This document shows, one piece after another, positions 1 through 7,351 of a DNA stretch of 37,760 nt. The position numbers and the translations under genes were made by a program. Source of the stretch: DAOTZU01 sp034433995 (GTDB lineage: Bacteria; Chloroflexota; Anaerolineae; UBA1429); assembly GCA_034433995.1 (NCBI GenBank), contig DAOTZU010000152.1, positions 1 to 37,760 of the forward strand, in the 5' to 3' direction. Each line of letters opens with the position of its first letter. Position 1 is the first letter of the stretch. The notes under the pieces were generated by a model that was given only the letters and a program-made list of their open reading frames with translations, did not search any database and had not been told where the DNA came from.

Positions 1-1605
1 CGGCCCGGTGCCTCCACGGCGCAGATGTGGGTGCACGATCCGCTGGGGCGCATGGCTGACGGCCTGTTCATCGGCTTGCAGCACCAGACCCTCAGCGCCG
101 CGCAGCGCACCACCACCTTTGATTTCCAGATCGACTTTTACGCCTATGAGGATTGGAGCTGGCTGCAGACCGATCGGCAGACGATCCACATCCCCGCCCG
201 CAGCTCGGTAGTGTTCACCGCCACCCTCACCATCCCTGAGGGGACGCCGGAGGGCGGTTATGAGGGTGCGATCTTGGTGGAGGATCCCGGCACGGAGCGC
301 CCCTTTGTGTTGCGCCTGCCGCTGATCATGAACATGGGCAGCGTGGAGGCCACCCGCTGGACCCCACCGCAGCCCGTCACCCCTGGCGTGGGCGGCTATC
401 CGGCCCATACCTCGGTGATCCCGGTGTATGTCAGCGTGGCCAAGGCGTGGGATGCCTCCGGCAGCTTTAGCCTTGCCGGCGCGAGGGCTAACGATCCCCA
501 GGCCCTTTACAACAACGGCACCGTGATGGGCCAGTACGATTGGACCTGGCGCGCCGAATCGGGCGATTGGCGCTTCTTCTTTGTGGATGTGAACGCCGAG
601 CCGGCGGCCGGCACAAAGCTCATCGTGCGTTCCGTGTGGGACGACGTGGCCCCGCCCACCGACCTGGACACGGTGATCCTGGGGCCCAGCCTCGACCGCT
701 TCACCGATCCCAACGATCGGTACTATGATCCGGTCTACTATGGCCCCTACACTCTGGACGTGGTGGGCAAGAGCCCCAATACGTTGATGCACGACGGCGT
801 CTGGCGGTTCAGCACCGCCTCCGGAGGCGCGGAGGAATGGGTGACGGCGTCGCTCTCCGAGGGGCTGCATGAGCTGTTGGTGCACAATGTGCTCTACTCC
901 GGGGCCAAGTTCCATGTGCCCTTTACCCTCACCGTGAGCACGGTGTCGGTCAACCCCAGCGCGGTGCAGATCAACACCAACAAGAATACCGGCACCATCG
1001 CCATCACCTTCAAATCCGGTATGCCGCTGAACGACCTGGTGGCGGAGGCCTTTGGCTTGAGCGCGCCGGTGGTCTATGCGGGCCAGACGGTGACCCAATC
1101 TCCCACCCAGAACCCCGCCAGCCATCCGCTGGACGAGACCAAGGGCTGGAAGGTGTTCCCCTTCACCCTGAGCCACTGCTCTTCGGTGCGGATCACCACG
1201 GGCAATGCCACCACCAACGACATTGACCTGTACGTGCTCTATGACGCCAACGGCGATGGGGTGTTCAGCTATCCCAGCGAGGTGGTGGGTTCCTCCGGTT
1301 CCCCCACCTCGGACGAGGTCGTGACCCTCTTCCTGCCGCCGGATGGCCAATACGTGGCCGGCGTGTTCGGCTACGACGTCACCGGCGGTGGCACGTACGA
1401 CCTGACCATCGCCGCTGCCCAGGGCAACGACATCACAGTGACGGGTCTGCCGGCCGGGCCGGTGGCGCCTGGCGTGCCCGTCGTCTTGACCCTGAATTAT
1501 GCCAAGACGATGACCCCCGGCACCACCTACCTTGGGGCCTTGATGTTGGGGCCCTCGGTGGCGCCCGGCGCCATTGTGGTGCCCATCGAGATCACCAGGC
1601 AATAG
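1..1605 (+). CDS. C-terminal part of a secreted subtilisin-like (S8) protease, 5' truncated
   Basis: The reading frame is open from base 1, so the gene begins upstream of the window and its catalytic triad is not visible. The visible 535 codons are all-beta extracellular sequence: Fn3/Ig-like stretches, then around bases 1130-1425 a domain resembling the bacterial pre-peptidase C-terminal (PPC) domain. In that domain 'DIDLYVLYDANGDG' and the following 'GQYVAGVFGYDVTGGGTYDLTI' are typical. The last ~50 residues form another short beta domain ('GTTYLGALMLGP'). This arrangement is usual for the C-terminal half of large secreted S8 (subtilase/TPP-II-like) peptidases. Assignment as a protease rests on that architecture alone. 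It could instead be another PPC-bearing secreted hydrolase or adhesin. It ends just before a strong terminator and faces the minus-strand operon convergently. Confidence 0.55.
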   Translation, partial: RPGASTAQMWVHDPLGRMADGLFIGLQHQTLSAAQRTTTFDFQIDFYAYEDWSWLQTDRQTIHIPARSSVVFTATLTIPEGTPEGGYEGAILVEDPGTERPFVLRLPLIMNMGSVEATRWTPPQPVTPGVGGYPAHTSVIPVYVSVAKAWDASGSFSLAGARANDPQALYNNGTVMGQYDWTWRAESGDWRFFFVDVNAEPAAGTKLIVRSVWDDVAPPTDLDTVILGPSLDRFTDPNDRYYDPVYYGPYTLDVVGKSPNTLMHDGVWRFSTASGGAEEWVTASLSEGLHELLVHNVLYSGAKFHVPFTLTVSTVSVNPSAVQINTNKNTGTIAITFKSGMPLNDLVAEAFGLSAPVVYAGQTVTQSPTQNPASHPLDETKGWKVFPFTLSHCSSVRITTGNATTNDIDLYVLYDANGDGVFSYPSEVVGSSGSPTSDEVVTLFLPPDGQYVAGVFGYDVTGGGTYDLTIAAAQGNDITVTGLPAGPVAPGVPVVLTLNYAKTMTPGTTYLGALMLGPSVAPGAIVVPIEITRQ

Positions 1606-1619
1606 CCGGGATGCATGGG

Positions 1620-1655
1620 CGCGGGGAGGGGCGATCGCCCCTCCCCGCGTTTCTT
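1620..1655 (+). terminator. Rho-independent terminator after the protease gene
   Basis: A perfect 30-base palindrome (1620-1649, arms CGCGGGGAGGGG) is followed by TTTCTTTT. It sits 15 bases after the stop of the protease gene. On the minus strand no T-run follows, so it serves mainly the plus-strand gene, although it also separates the convergent operon. Confidence 0.8.
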
Positions 1656-1664
1656 TTGCGCCGT

Positions 1665-2999
1665 TCAGCCGCCGATGAGGCGCGCCAGATCTGCCAACGG
1701 CTTGGGATAAAGCCCCAAGAGCAGCAACCCCAGGGCCACGCTCCCCGCCACAAGGTGCAGTCGCCATGACCGGGGGACCTTGGCTTGGCGCGGCGCCGGA
1801 TCGTGGAGCACCATCACCACCAGGCGGAGATAGAGCCAGCCGCAGAGGATGCTGCCGGCCACCCCCGCAATAAAGGGCCATACCTCGCCGCCCCGGCGCA
1901 GGATCCCCAGGGCAGCGGCCCGCGCTCCATACCCGAGAAGCGCCGGCAGCCCGGCGAGGGAGAGGAGCTGGATCGCCAACGGCGCGGCCAGACCGGGCGC
2001 GTGGCGCGCCAGGCCGCTCAGAGGCTCGTAGGGCGTTGGGGCCTCCTGCCACCCGTAAACGTGACAGAGGACCAGGCCCAGCCCGGTCTGGGCCAAGCCA
2101 TACGCGGTGAGGGAGGCGAGCGCGGCGTACAAGCCTTGGGGATGGTGGGCCCAGGCAAGGGCCAGCAGGATAAAACCCTGTTGGGCGATGGCCAGTTGGC
2201 CCAACTGGCGGCGGGCATCCGGGGCCAAGAGCGCCTCCCTCAGTCCCCAGAGGAGGGCCAGCAGGGCGCAGGCCAGCAACACCCAGGGCCAGAGCCAGGC
2301 CAGGGCGCCGAAACTGCCCACGCCAAGGCGCAGCATGAGGCCGCCACCGAGAAGCGCCGGCAGCGCCTCGCGGCCCTGCCCCGGCAGGTCGTAGGGGGGC
2401 AAGAGATGGGTGGCCAGGGCGATGCCGGCCAGGGAGAGCAACGCGCCCAACGCCGCCAGCTCGGCCTGCAGGCCGCCCCGGGCCCACAGGCGCCGGCCCA
2501 AAAGGGCCAGGTCGAAGGTGCCCTCGGCGAGATACAGTAGGACCAGCCCCAAGAGCAACAGCGCCACCCCCAAAGCTTCCGGCGCGAGGGCGTCGGCGGC
2601 TTGGCTGCGCCCGTCCTGGGTGAGCTCCGCCACGGCGTACACGCCCAAGCCCACCCAGAGGAGTAGAGCATTCCCGCCGGTGAGGGCCAGCAGCCCTCCC
2701 CAGACCTCCAGAAGGTAGAGGGCCCAAGCGGAGGGCGCGGCGCGGCCGGCCGCCATCCAGAGGCCCCAAGCTGCCAAGTAGAGGGCGGCCAGGACGCGCC
2801 CCAAGGGATCCGGGGGCAGCATCTCGGCCCAGAGGAGCTGCCCTTCGGCGGAGGTGAGCACGCCAAAGGCCACCGCCACCGTGGCCAGGGCCACATCCGG
2901 CAGGAGCTTGGGCGCCAGGCGCGGCCGGCGGCGGGCCCACAAACCGAGGCCTGATCCTGCCAGCCCCAAGAGGGCCAGGGCGAGAAGGGGGCCGGCCAT
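1665..2999 (-). CDS. NuoN-like antiporter-type membrane subunit, degenerate
   Basis: A 444-residue polytopic membrane protein matching the NuoN/NuoM (proton-conducting membrane transporter) fold. 'LLGLVLLYLAEGTFDLALLG', 'LSLAGIALATHLLPPYDL' and 'LSLAGLPALLGYG' line up with the landmarks of NuoN. The residues expected to carry protons differ. The TM5 glutamate ('GLEL') reads 'VGLGVYAV' (about 116-123), and the TM7 lysine of 'GFKLSLVPFH' is around A196. The TM8 and TM12 lysines align with R224 and R360. Only one such subunit is present; complete complex I has three (L, M, N). The ATG at 2999 overlaps the stop of the preceding gene by one base, so I prefer it to the GTG-type start at 3146. It is last in the A-H-J-K-N operon. 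I infer a complex I-derived membrane protein whose pumping ability is doubtful. Confidence 0.65.
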   Translation of the reverse strand: MAGPLLALALLGLAGSGLGLWARRRPRLAPKLLPDVALATVAVAFGVLTSAEGQLLWAEMLPPDPLGRVLAALYLAAWGLWMAAGRAAPSAWALYLLEVWGGLLALTGGNALLLWVGLGVYAVAELTQDGRSQAADALAPEALGVALLLLGLVLLYLAEGTFDLALLGRRLWARGGLQAELAALGALLSLAGIALATHLLPPYDLPGQGREALPALLGGGLMLRLGVGSFGALAWLWPWVLLACALLALLWGLREALLAPDARRQLGQLAIAQQGFILLALAWAHHPQGLYAALASLTAYGLAQTGLGLVLCHVYGWQEAPTPYEPLSGLARHAPGLAAPLAIQLLSLAGLPALLGYGARAAALGILRRGGEVWPFIAGVAGSILCGWLYLRLVVMVLHDPAPRQAKVPRSWRLHLVAGSVALGLLLLGLYPKPLADLARLIGG

Positions 3000-3244
3000 C
3001 ACGCATTCTCCGCGGCCCGGCGCCACAGCGCCAGGCCCAGGGCCCAGCCCCCGGCGATGACCAATAAGCCGGCGACGTGACCCTCGATAGTGGGAGAGGC
3101 AAAGATGAGGAGCAGCCAGGATGCCTGCAAGAGCAGGCCCAGGCAAAGGAGCCGTCGCGCCGGCGAGGACTTGTGGAGGAGGAGGCCCGTCAACCCCAGG
3201 GCGAAATGGGCCCCGCCCACCAACAACCAGAGGAGCTGGCCCAT
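2999..3244 (-). CDS. NuoK-like small membrane subunit lacking both conserved glutamates
   Basis: An 81-residue protein with three predicted membrane helices. 'FALGLTGLLLHK' (14-25) and 'GLALWRR' (70-76) match NuoK closely. In NuoK, a glutamate in TM2 ('GLE..LN') and one in TM3 ('AAAEA') are conserved and needed for proton transfer. Here TM2 reads 'LGLLLQASWLLL' and TM3 reads 'LVIAGGWALGLAL', with no acidic residue between about 31 and 53 or between 55 and 78. The start at 3244 overlaps the previous stop (ATGA), and the stop overlaps the next start. It is translationally coupled within the operon. The fold assignment is fairly secure from position and motifs; a proton-conducting role is unlikely. 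Confidence 0.65.
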   Translation of the reverse strand: MGQLLWLLVGGAHFALGLTGLLLHKSSPARRLLCLGLLLQASWLLLIFASPTIEGHVAGLLVIAGGWALGLALWRRAAENA

Positions 3245-3720
3245 CACTTCTCCCCCTTTCTGTGGCCGAGGCACGCCGCCAGGGCCATCAATGCCACACC
3301 CACGGCGCCCAAACCGTAGCGGGAGAGGAGCTCCGCCAAGAGGTCAGCGGAGCGGGCTGTGGCGCTCGCCGCCTCCGGCGCGCCGGTGGGCAGATTCGCC
3401 CCGCCCCAGATGCGCCACAGCGTCACCATCCAGAGGAGGAAGAAGGTTGCTCCGCCGGCCGGGGCGGCCCAACGATGCGGAGGCGCTGTGGTCGCGGGAG
3501 ACGCGGGGAGGCCACGCCGTTCCAGGGCCAAAAGGCCGCTCCCCAGCCCCACGGCGGCCAGGGTGACCCCGGCCAGCGGCCCGGAGAGCAGCCAAGCGAG
3601 GATGGTCAACGAGAGGAGGTCCACTCCCCAGGCCAGGGCCACATGGAGGGGGCGTCGCGCCCAGACCATCACAGCGGCCGCGATCAAATTCAGGAGGCAG
3701 AGCACGCACACGGCCACCAT
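3244..3720 (-). CDS. NuoJ-like membrane subunit
   Basis: A 158-residue protein with about five hydrophobic segments. 'MVWARRPLHVALAWGVDLLSLTILAWLL' (18-45) resembles the NuoJ TM1-TM2 region ('NPVHALLYLIISLLAISG'). The hallmark TM3 sequence of NuoJ (YAGAIMVLFVF) is replaced by a short 'LAAVGLGSGLLAL', and the last helix has 'YGLGAVGVALMAL' where NuoJ carries a glutamate. It starts four bases after the stop of the NuoH-like gene and ends in an ATGA overlap with the NuoK-like gene. Identification depends partly on gene order (H-J-K), so confidence is moderate. Confidence 0.5.
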   Translation of the reverse strand: MVAVCVLCLLNLIAAAVMVWARRPLHVALAWGVDLLSLTILAWLLSGPLAGVTLAAVGLGSGLLALERRGLPASPATTAPPHRWAAPAGGATFFLLWMVTLWRIWGGANLPTGAPEAASATARSADLLAELLSRYGLGAVGVALMALAACLGHRKGEK

Positions 3721-3724
3721 CAGT

Positions 3725-4681
3725 TCAGGCTCTCCACCACAGCAACAGGCCGGTGAGGATCGTGTTCACCAGCGCCAGGGACATGAGCAGAGGCCACAGA
3801 CGGCGCCCCAGCTCTTGCTGCCGTCGCGCCCACCAGCGTCGGCGCAGCCAGAGCGCCAAGGCCGCGAGGCCCAGGGTCTCGCTGGCCAAGACCAGGGGGC
3901 CAAGGGGCCAAGGGCCGCGTGCGCCCCCCAGGTACACCGTGGCAACAAGGGCGCAGGCTAAAAGCAGATGGAGATATTCGGCCCAGTGGAACACCGCCAT
4001 AGGGGCGCCAGCGTGTTGGAGATGAAAATCGCCGAGGAGCGCATCGCCGCCTCCGGGCAAGGCATACGGCAGGCGCCGCCCTCCGGAGAGCAGGGATAAC
4101 AGCACCACCGACGCGCCCAAAGGTTGGTAGATGAGATAGGGCCACCGCTGCCACTGGGCGCGGGCGATCGCCCCCAGGTCCACCGAGCCGGCCAACCACA
4201 CTGCCCCGCCCAGCGCCACCAACGCGGGCAGCGTGTAAGCGAGGCCCTGCCACGCCGTGCCCAGGCCCTGGCGCTGCATGTACGCCGGCCCGGCCGCCCA
4301 GGCGCTCAGGGCCACGCCCAAGAGCCCCGCCCCATCCAAAAGGATGAGGAGCAGCACATTCCGGGGCAGGCCGGCCAAGGGCGCCGGGAGGTGGGCCCAG
4401 CCGGGGGCGGCGCCCCAAGGGAGCAGCGCCCACGCCGCCAAGGCACAACACAGCGCCAACCCCGCGCCCAGCCAATGGAGCGCCGGCCGTCGGTGATGCG
4501 AGACACAGGGCCCTTTGAGCAGGGCGCGGGCGGCCCCGTGCAAAGGTTCCCAGAGGCCTCGGCCGCCGCGCACATTGGCGGGCCAGCGCCCCAACCAGCG
4601 CCGCTCGTAGGCCACCAAGTAGGCATATGCCAGAAACAAGCCCAGCACCAGGGCAAAGGTCGTCGCGACGAGATAAACCAC
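3725..4681 (-). CDS. NuoH-like (HycD-type) membrane subunit
   Basis: A protein of about 319 residues related to NuoH / formate-hydrogenlyase subunit 4, the subunit that links the peripheral and membrane arms at the quinone site. 'AYERRWLGRWPANVRGGRGLWEPLHGAA' corresponds to the NuoH 'ER....R.GP...G..QP.AD' segment, and 'HWAEYLHLLLACALVATVYLGG' to the 'LAEYAN...SAL..TLFLGG' segment. The conserved loop 'RLPFDLPEAEAELV' is altered to 'RLPYALPGGGDALL', losing several acids. The frame is open far upstream (to 4999), but that part is shadow sequence over the preceding gene. I chose GTG at 4681, which follows AGGGGG by four bases and gives the family's usual length. It lies between the NuoA-like and NuoJ-like genes. 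Confidence 0.6.
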   Translation of the reverse strand: MVYLVATTFALVLGLFLAYAYLVAYERRWLGRWPANVRGGRGLWEPLHGAARALLKGPCVSHHRRPALHWLGAGLALCCALAAWALLPWGAAPGWAHLPAPLAGLPRNVLLLILLDGAGLLGVALSAWAAGPAYMQRQGLGTAWQGLAYTLPALVALGGAVWLAGSVDLGAIARAQWQRWPYLIYQPLGASVVLLSLLSGGRRLPYALPGGGDALLGDFHLQHAGAPMAVFHWAEYLHLLLACALVATVYLGGARGPWPLGPLVLASETLGLAALALWLRRRWWARRQQELGRRLWPLLMSLALVNTILTGLLLWWRA

Positions 4682-4707
4682 GTGGCCCCCTGGAGATAAC
4701 TCTGCGA

Positions 4708-5022
4708 TCAGCCCGTTGATCGGCCGTCGCGGCTTGCCGCAAGGCAGAGCACGCTGGCCCATACGATGATGCCCAAAGCGATGCATGCGGCCAGATGGGC
4801 CGGCTCCCGGCGGGATTGCTCCGCTCCGGCGGCGACGAACCAGAGACACAGGGGCAACAAAAGCGCCAGCGCCCATGGCGGAGGCAGCTGCACTTCCTTG
4901 GAATCGTGCTGGTTGGCCCAATCTTGGGCTGGCGGCAGGGCGGATCGATGGGGGCGCCCGACCTTGAGCCACAGTGCCCCCAGCAAAAGCGCGCCCCAAC
5001 CCATCATCAGGAGCGGTGCCAT
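4708..5022 (-). CDS. NuoA-like three-helix membrane protein, first gene of the operon
   Basis: A 104-residue protein with three hydrophobic segments (about 5-20, 48-66 and 77-95), matching the size, topology and operon position of NuoA. The canonical 'YECG' loop motif is absent; the corresponding loop reads 'ALPPAQDWANQHDSKEV'. Sequence similarity alone would not prove the assignment. It rests on being followed by H-, J-, K- and N-like genes in canonical nuo order. The ATG at 5022 has an AGGGA ribosome-binding site eight bases upstream. It is transcribed from the TTGACA-17-TATCAT promoter at 5057-5085. Confidence 0.4.
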   Translation of the reverse strand: MAPLLMMGWGALLLGALWLKVGRPHRSALPPAQDWANQHDSKEVQLPPPWALALLLPLCLWFVAAGAEQSRREPAHLAACIALGIIVWASVLCLAASRDGRSTG

Positions 5023-5056
5023 CTGGCCATCCCTTGGTCAGGCGATGTTGCGCTGG

Positions 5057-5085
5057 ATGATAAACTCGGCGATGGAGAATGTCAA
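5057..5085 (-). promoter_or_regulatory. sigma-70 promoter of the complex-I-like operon
   Basis: On the minus strand TTGACA (5085-5080) and TATCAT (5062-5057) are separated by exactly 17 bases. They lie about 35 bases upstream of the NuoA-like start. The same -35/-10 pair occurs at trpS and the Rrf2 gene. Confidence 0.75.
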
Positions 5086-5104
5086 TTTGCGCGCCCAGAC
5101 CGCT

Positions 5105-5140
5105 CAGACCTGACAGGTCTTCCGAGACCTGTCAGGTCTG
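5105..5140. repeat. Palindromic element, copy 1 (upstream of fucI)
   Basis: Arms of 16 bases (5105-5120 and 5125-5140) flank the loop TCCG. Each arm contains the near-palindrome AGACCTGACAGGTCT, so the element is a palindrome of palindromes. It lies between the divergent promoters of the complex-I-like operon and fucI, ending four bases before the fucI -35 box. The same core recurs at 7087-7123. Confidence 0.85.
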
Positions 5141-5144
5141 GGGA

Positions 5145-5173
5145 TTGACAAGGAGAGCGAGACCGTCTAGAAT
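5145..5173 (+). promoter_or_regulatory. sigma-70 promoter of fucI
   Basis: TTGACA (5145-5150), 17-base spacer, TAGAAT (5168-5173). Transcription should begin near 5180, giving a leader of about 75 bases ahead of the fucI start codon. Confidence 0.75.
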
Positions 5174-5254
5174 GTTTGTTGTGGCGCTGGGGCCATCTCC
5201 CGCCATAGAACGATCTATCGGCCTTTATATCATAGTAGAAAAGGAGAAAAAATC

Positions 5255-7075
5255 ATGGCAAATGTAAAGGACCTTAAAGTGGTTGCGCCGCATCAGCGTT
5301 TGCGGGGCATCCTGCCCAAGGTCGGCATTCGGCCCACCATCGACGGCCGGCGGAAGGGCGTCCGCGAATCCTTGGAAACGCAGACGATGAACATGGCCAA
5401 GGCGGCGGCCCGCCTGATCAGCGAGAACCTGCGCCATGCCAACGGGCTGCCCGTGGAGTGCGTCATCGCCGATACCTGCATCGGCGGCGTGGCCGAGGCG
5501 GCCATGGCGGCGGAAAAGTTTGCCCGGGAGGGCGTGGGCGTCTCCCTCACGGTCACCCCGTGCTGGTGCTATGGCACGGAGACCATGGATATGGACCCCT
5601 TCATCCCCAAGGCCATTTGGGGCTTTAACGGCACCGAGCGGCCGGGGGCAGTCTATCTCGCCGCCGTCCTGGCCGGCCACAACCAAAAGGGGCTGCCGGC
5701 CTTTGGCATCTACGGTCACGATGTGCAAGATGCCACCGACACAACCATCCCGCAGGATGTGAAGGAAAAGATTTTAAAGTTTGTCAAGGCCGGCTTGGCC
5801 GTGGCCGAGATGCGGGGGAAATCCTATCTATCCATGGGCTCTGTCTCCATGGGCATCGCCGGCTCCATCGTGGATGAGCGCCTCTTCCAGGATTACCTGG
5901 GGATGCGCAACGAGTATGTGGACATGTCCGAGTTCGTCCGCCGTTTTGACGAGGGGATTTACGATCCGGACGAGTTCCAGCGGGCGCTCAAGTGGGTCAA
6001 GGAGAATTGCAAGGAAGGCCCCGATACCAACCGTCCCGAGATTCAGACCTCCCGGGCCAAGAAGGATGCCGATTGGGAGACGGTGATCAAGATGACCATG
6101 ATCGCCCGCGACCTGATGATCGGCAACCCCCGCCTGGCCGAGTTGGGCTTTGGCGAGGAGGCCCTGGGGCATAATGCCATCTTGGCCGGCTTCCAGGGGC
6201 AGCGGCAATGGACGGACCACTTCCCCAACGGCGATTTCCTGGAGGCGATACTCAACTCCTCCTTCGACTGGAACGGCATCCGCGAGCCCTTTATCGTGGC
6301 CACGGAGAACGACAGCCTCAACGGCGTGGCCATGCTCTTTGGCCACCTGCTGACCGATACGGCCCAGATCTTTGCCGATGTGCGCACCTATTGGAGCCCC
6401 GAGGCCGTCAAACGGGTGACGGGCAAAAAGCTGACGGGTTTGGCGGAGCACGGCATCATCCACCTAATCAACTCTGGCCCGGCCGCTCTGGATGGCACCG
6501 GCCAAGAGGAGATTGACGGCAAGCCGGCCATCAAGCCCTTCTGGCAGATCACCCCGGAAGAGGTTGGACGGTGCCTCGATGCCACTTCCTGGCAACCGGC
6601 GGAGGTGGAGTATTTCCGTGGCGGCGGTTTCTCCTCCTGCTTCTTGACCCGTGGCGGGATGCCGGTGACCATGTCGCGGCTGAACATCATCAAGGGCCTT
6701 GGGCCGGTGCTGCAGATCGCCGAAGGGTACACCGTGGACCTGCCGCCCGAGGTACACAAGATTTTGAACCAGCGCACCAGCCCCACCTGGCCCACCACCT
6801 GGTTCGTGCCCATCCTCACGGGGAAGGGCGCCTTCAAGGATGTGTACTCGGTGATGAACAACTGGGGGGCCAACCACGGCTCCATCAGCTATGGGCACAT
6901 CGGTGACGCCCTCATCACCTTGGCCTCCATGTTGCGCATCCCGGTGAACATGCATAATGTGGCCGAGGAGCGCATCTTCCGGCCCAGCGCCTGGAGCGCC
7001 TTTGGCACCAACGACCTGGAAGGCGCCGATTTCCGGGCCTGCGCCAACTTTGGCCCGCTCTACGGCCGCAAATAG
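5255..7075 (+). CDS. fucI: L-fucose isomerase
   Basis: A 606-residue protein of full family length (591 in E. coli). It converts L-fucose to L-fuculose (also D-arabinose to D-ribulose), using Mn2+, in the cytoplasm. The metal ligands are in recognisable motifs: E351 in 'ATENDSLNG', D375 in 'FADVRTYWSP' and H541 in 'NNWGANHG'. The start is the ATG at 5255, after AAAAGGAG with good spacing. It has its own promoter (5145) and terminator (7087-7135). No fuculokinase, aldolase or fucose transporter is nearby, so the rest of a fucose pathway would be elsewhere. The Ig-repeat and protease proteins in the window do not obviously connect to it. The identification is secure; physiological substrate choice is not decided by sequence. 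Confidence 0.95.
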   Translation: MANVKDLKVVAPHQRLRGILPKVGIRPTIDGRRKGVRESLETQTMNMAKAAARLISENLRHANGLPVECVIADTCIGGVAEAAMAAEKFAREGVGVSLTVTPCWCYGTETMDMDPFIPKAIWGFNGTERPGAVYLAAVLAGHNQKGLPAFGIYGHDVQDATDTTIPQDVKEKILKFVKAGLAVAEMRGKSYLSMGSVSMGIAGSIVDERLFQDYLGMRNEYVDMSEFVRRFDEGIYDPDEFQRALKWVKENCKEGPDTNRPEIQTSRAKKDADWETVIKMTMIARDLMIGNPRLAELGFGEEALGHNAILAGFQGQRQWTDHFPNGDFLEAILNSSFDWNGIREPFIVATENDSLNGVAMLFGHLLTDTAQIFADVRTYWSPEAVKRVTGKKLTGLAEHGIIHLINSGPAALDGTGQEEIDGKPAIKPFWQITPEEVGRCLDATSWQPAEVEYFRGGGFSSCFLTRGGMPVTMSRLNIIKGLGPVLQIAEGYTVDLPPEVHKILNQRTSPTWPTTWFVPILTGKGAFKDVYSVMNNWGANHGSISYGHIGDALITLASMLRIPVNMHNVAEERIFRPSAWSAFGTNDLEGADFRACANFGPLYGRK

Positions 7076-7086
7076 AATAGGATAGG

Positions 7087-7135
7087 ATAGACCTGACAGG
7101 TCTTCAAGACCTGTCAGGTCTATTGTTGTTTTTTT
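7087..7135 (+). terminator. Terminator of fucI formed by palindromic element copy 2
   Basis: Arms of 18 bases (7087-7104 and 7106-7123) share the AGACCTGACAGGTCT core with the element at 5105-5140. They are followed by TGTTGTTTTTTTG, making a convincing intrinsic terminator 12 bases after the fucI stop. Confidence 0.85.
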
Positions 7136-7144
7136 GCATAGCCC

Positions 7145-7173
7145 TTGACAAAAAGGGCGAGATCGGCGATAAT
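7145..7173 (+). promoter_or_regulatory. sigma-70 promoter of the small RNA/mini-ORF unit
   Basis: TTGACA (7145-7150), 17-base spacer, GATAAT (7168-7173). The predicted start near 7180 coincides with the first base of a GCTTGC/GCAAGC hairpin (7180-7209). No conventional plus-strand gene lies downstream before 9827. Confidence 0.75.
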
Positions 7174-7246
7174 GGAGTTGCTTGCGGTTCGCCGGCGCGG
7201 GCTGCAAGCGTTGACCATGCTATCCTAACATAAGGAGGTGATGTGC

Positions 7247-7300
7247 ATGGACCAAAGCAGTAAGCGCAGTGCCCTAGCATCACCTCCGGGTGAGCGCTAG
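7247..7300 (+). CDS. 17-codon ORF with consensus ribosome-binding site
   Basis: ATG at 7247 lies eight bases after GGAGG within AAGGAGGTGAT, an almost ideal ribosome-binding site. It encodes MDQSSKRSALASPPGER and stops with TAG at 7298-7300. The second half of the ORF encodes the anti-SD segment that could sequester its own ribosome-binding site. It could be a leader peptide, a small protein or chance. The strong RBS is the only evidence for translation. Confidence 0.35.
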   Translation: MDQSSKRSALASPPGER

Positions 7301-7306
7301 GGCAGC

Positions 7307-7345
7307 AAAAGGCCGGATCTCTCCGCGAGGAGGGTCCGGCCTTTT
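7307..7345. terminator. Bidirectional terminator between the small RNA and the kinase gene
   Basis: AAAAGGCCGGA (7307-7317) pairs with TCCGGCCTTTT (7335-7345), with an inner CTCC-GCGA-GGAG hairpin. T residues flank it on both strands, so it can end both the plus-strand small RNA and the minus-strand histidine kinase gene, whose stop is at 7352. Confidence 0.8.
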
Positions 7346-7351
7346 GGGTTC

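Larger units (their letters stand above)
7180..7345 (+). ncRNA. Putative ~165-nt structured small RNA with SD/anti-SD switch
   Basis: The unit runs from a strong promoter to a terminator and has three structured parts. A 5' hairpin (7180-7209) comes first. A strong Shine-Dalgarno, AAGGAGGTGAT (7232-7242), can pair perfectly over ten bases with CATCACCTCC (7278-7287). That same CATCACCTCC can instead fold into a local hairpin, with GCCCTAGC (7271-7278) pairing to GCTAGGGC (7296-7303) and TCACC to GGTGA around a TCCG loop. The two folds exclude each other. The CACCTCC segment is identical to the anti-SD of 16S rRNA. Whether the product is a regulatory RNA, a leader peptide mRNA or both cannot be told from sequence. 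I do not recognise a known RNA family. Confidence 0.5.

Noticed and set aside
4676..4684. CCACGTGG as a second parS site
   Set aside because: Only the CACGTG centre matches; the flanking GTTT/AAAC bases are missing.
3720..4742. 340-codon open frame on the minus strand over the NuoH-like gene
   Set aside because: It is Arg/Pro/Gly-rich with no hydrophobic pattern, whereas the overlapping frame encodes a recognisable NuoH-like membrane protein. High GC keeps shadow frames open.
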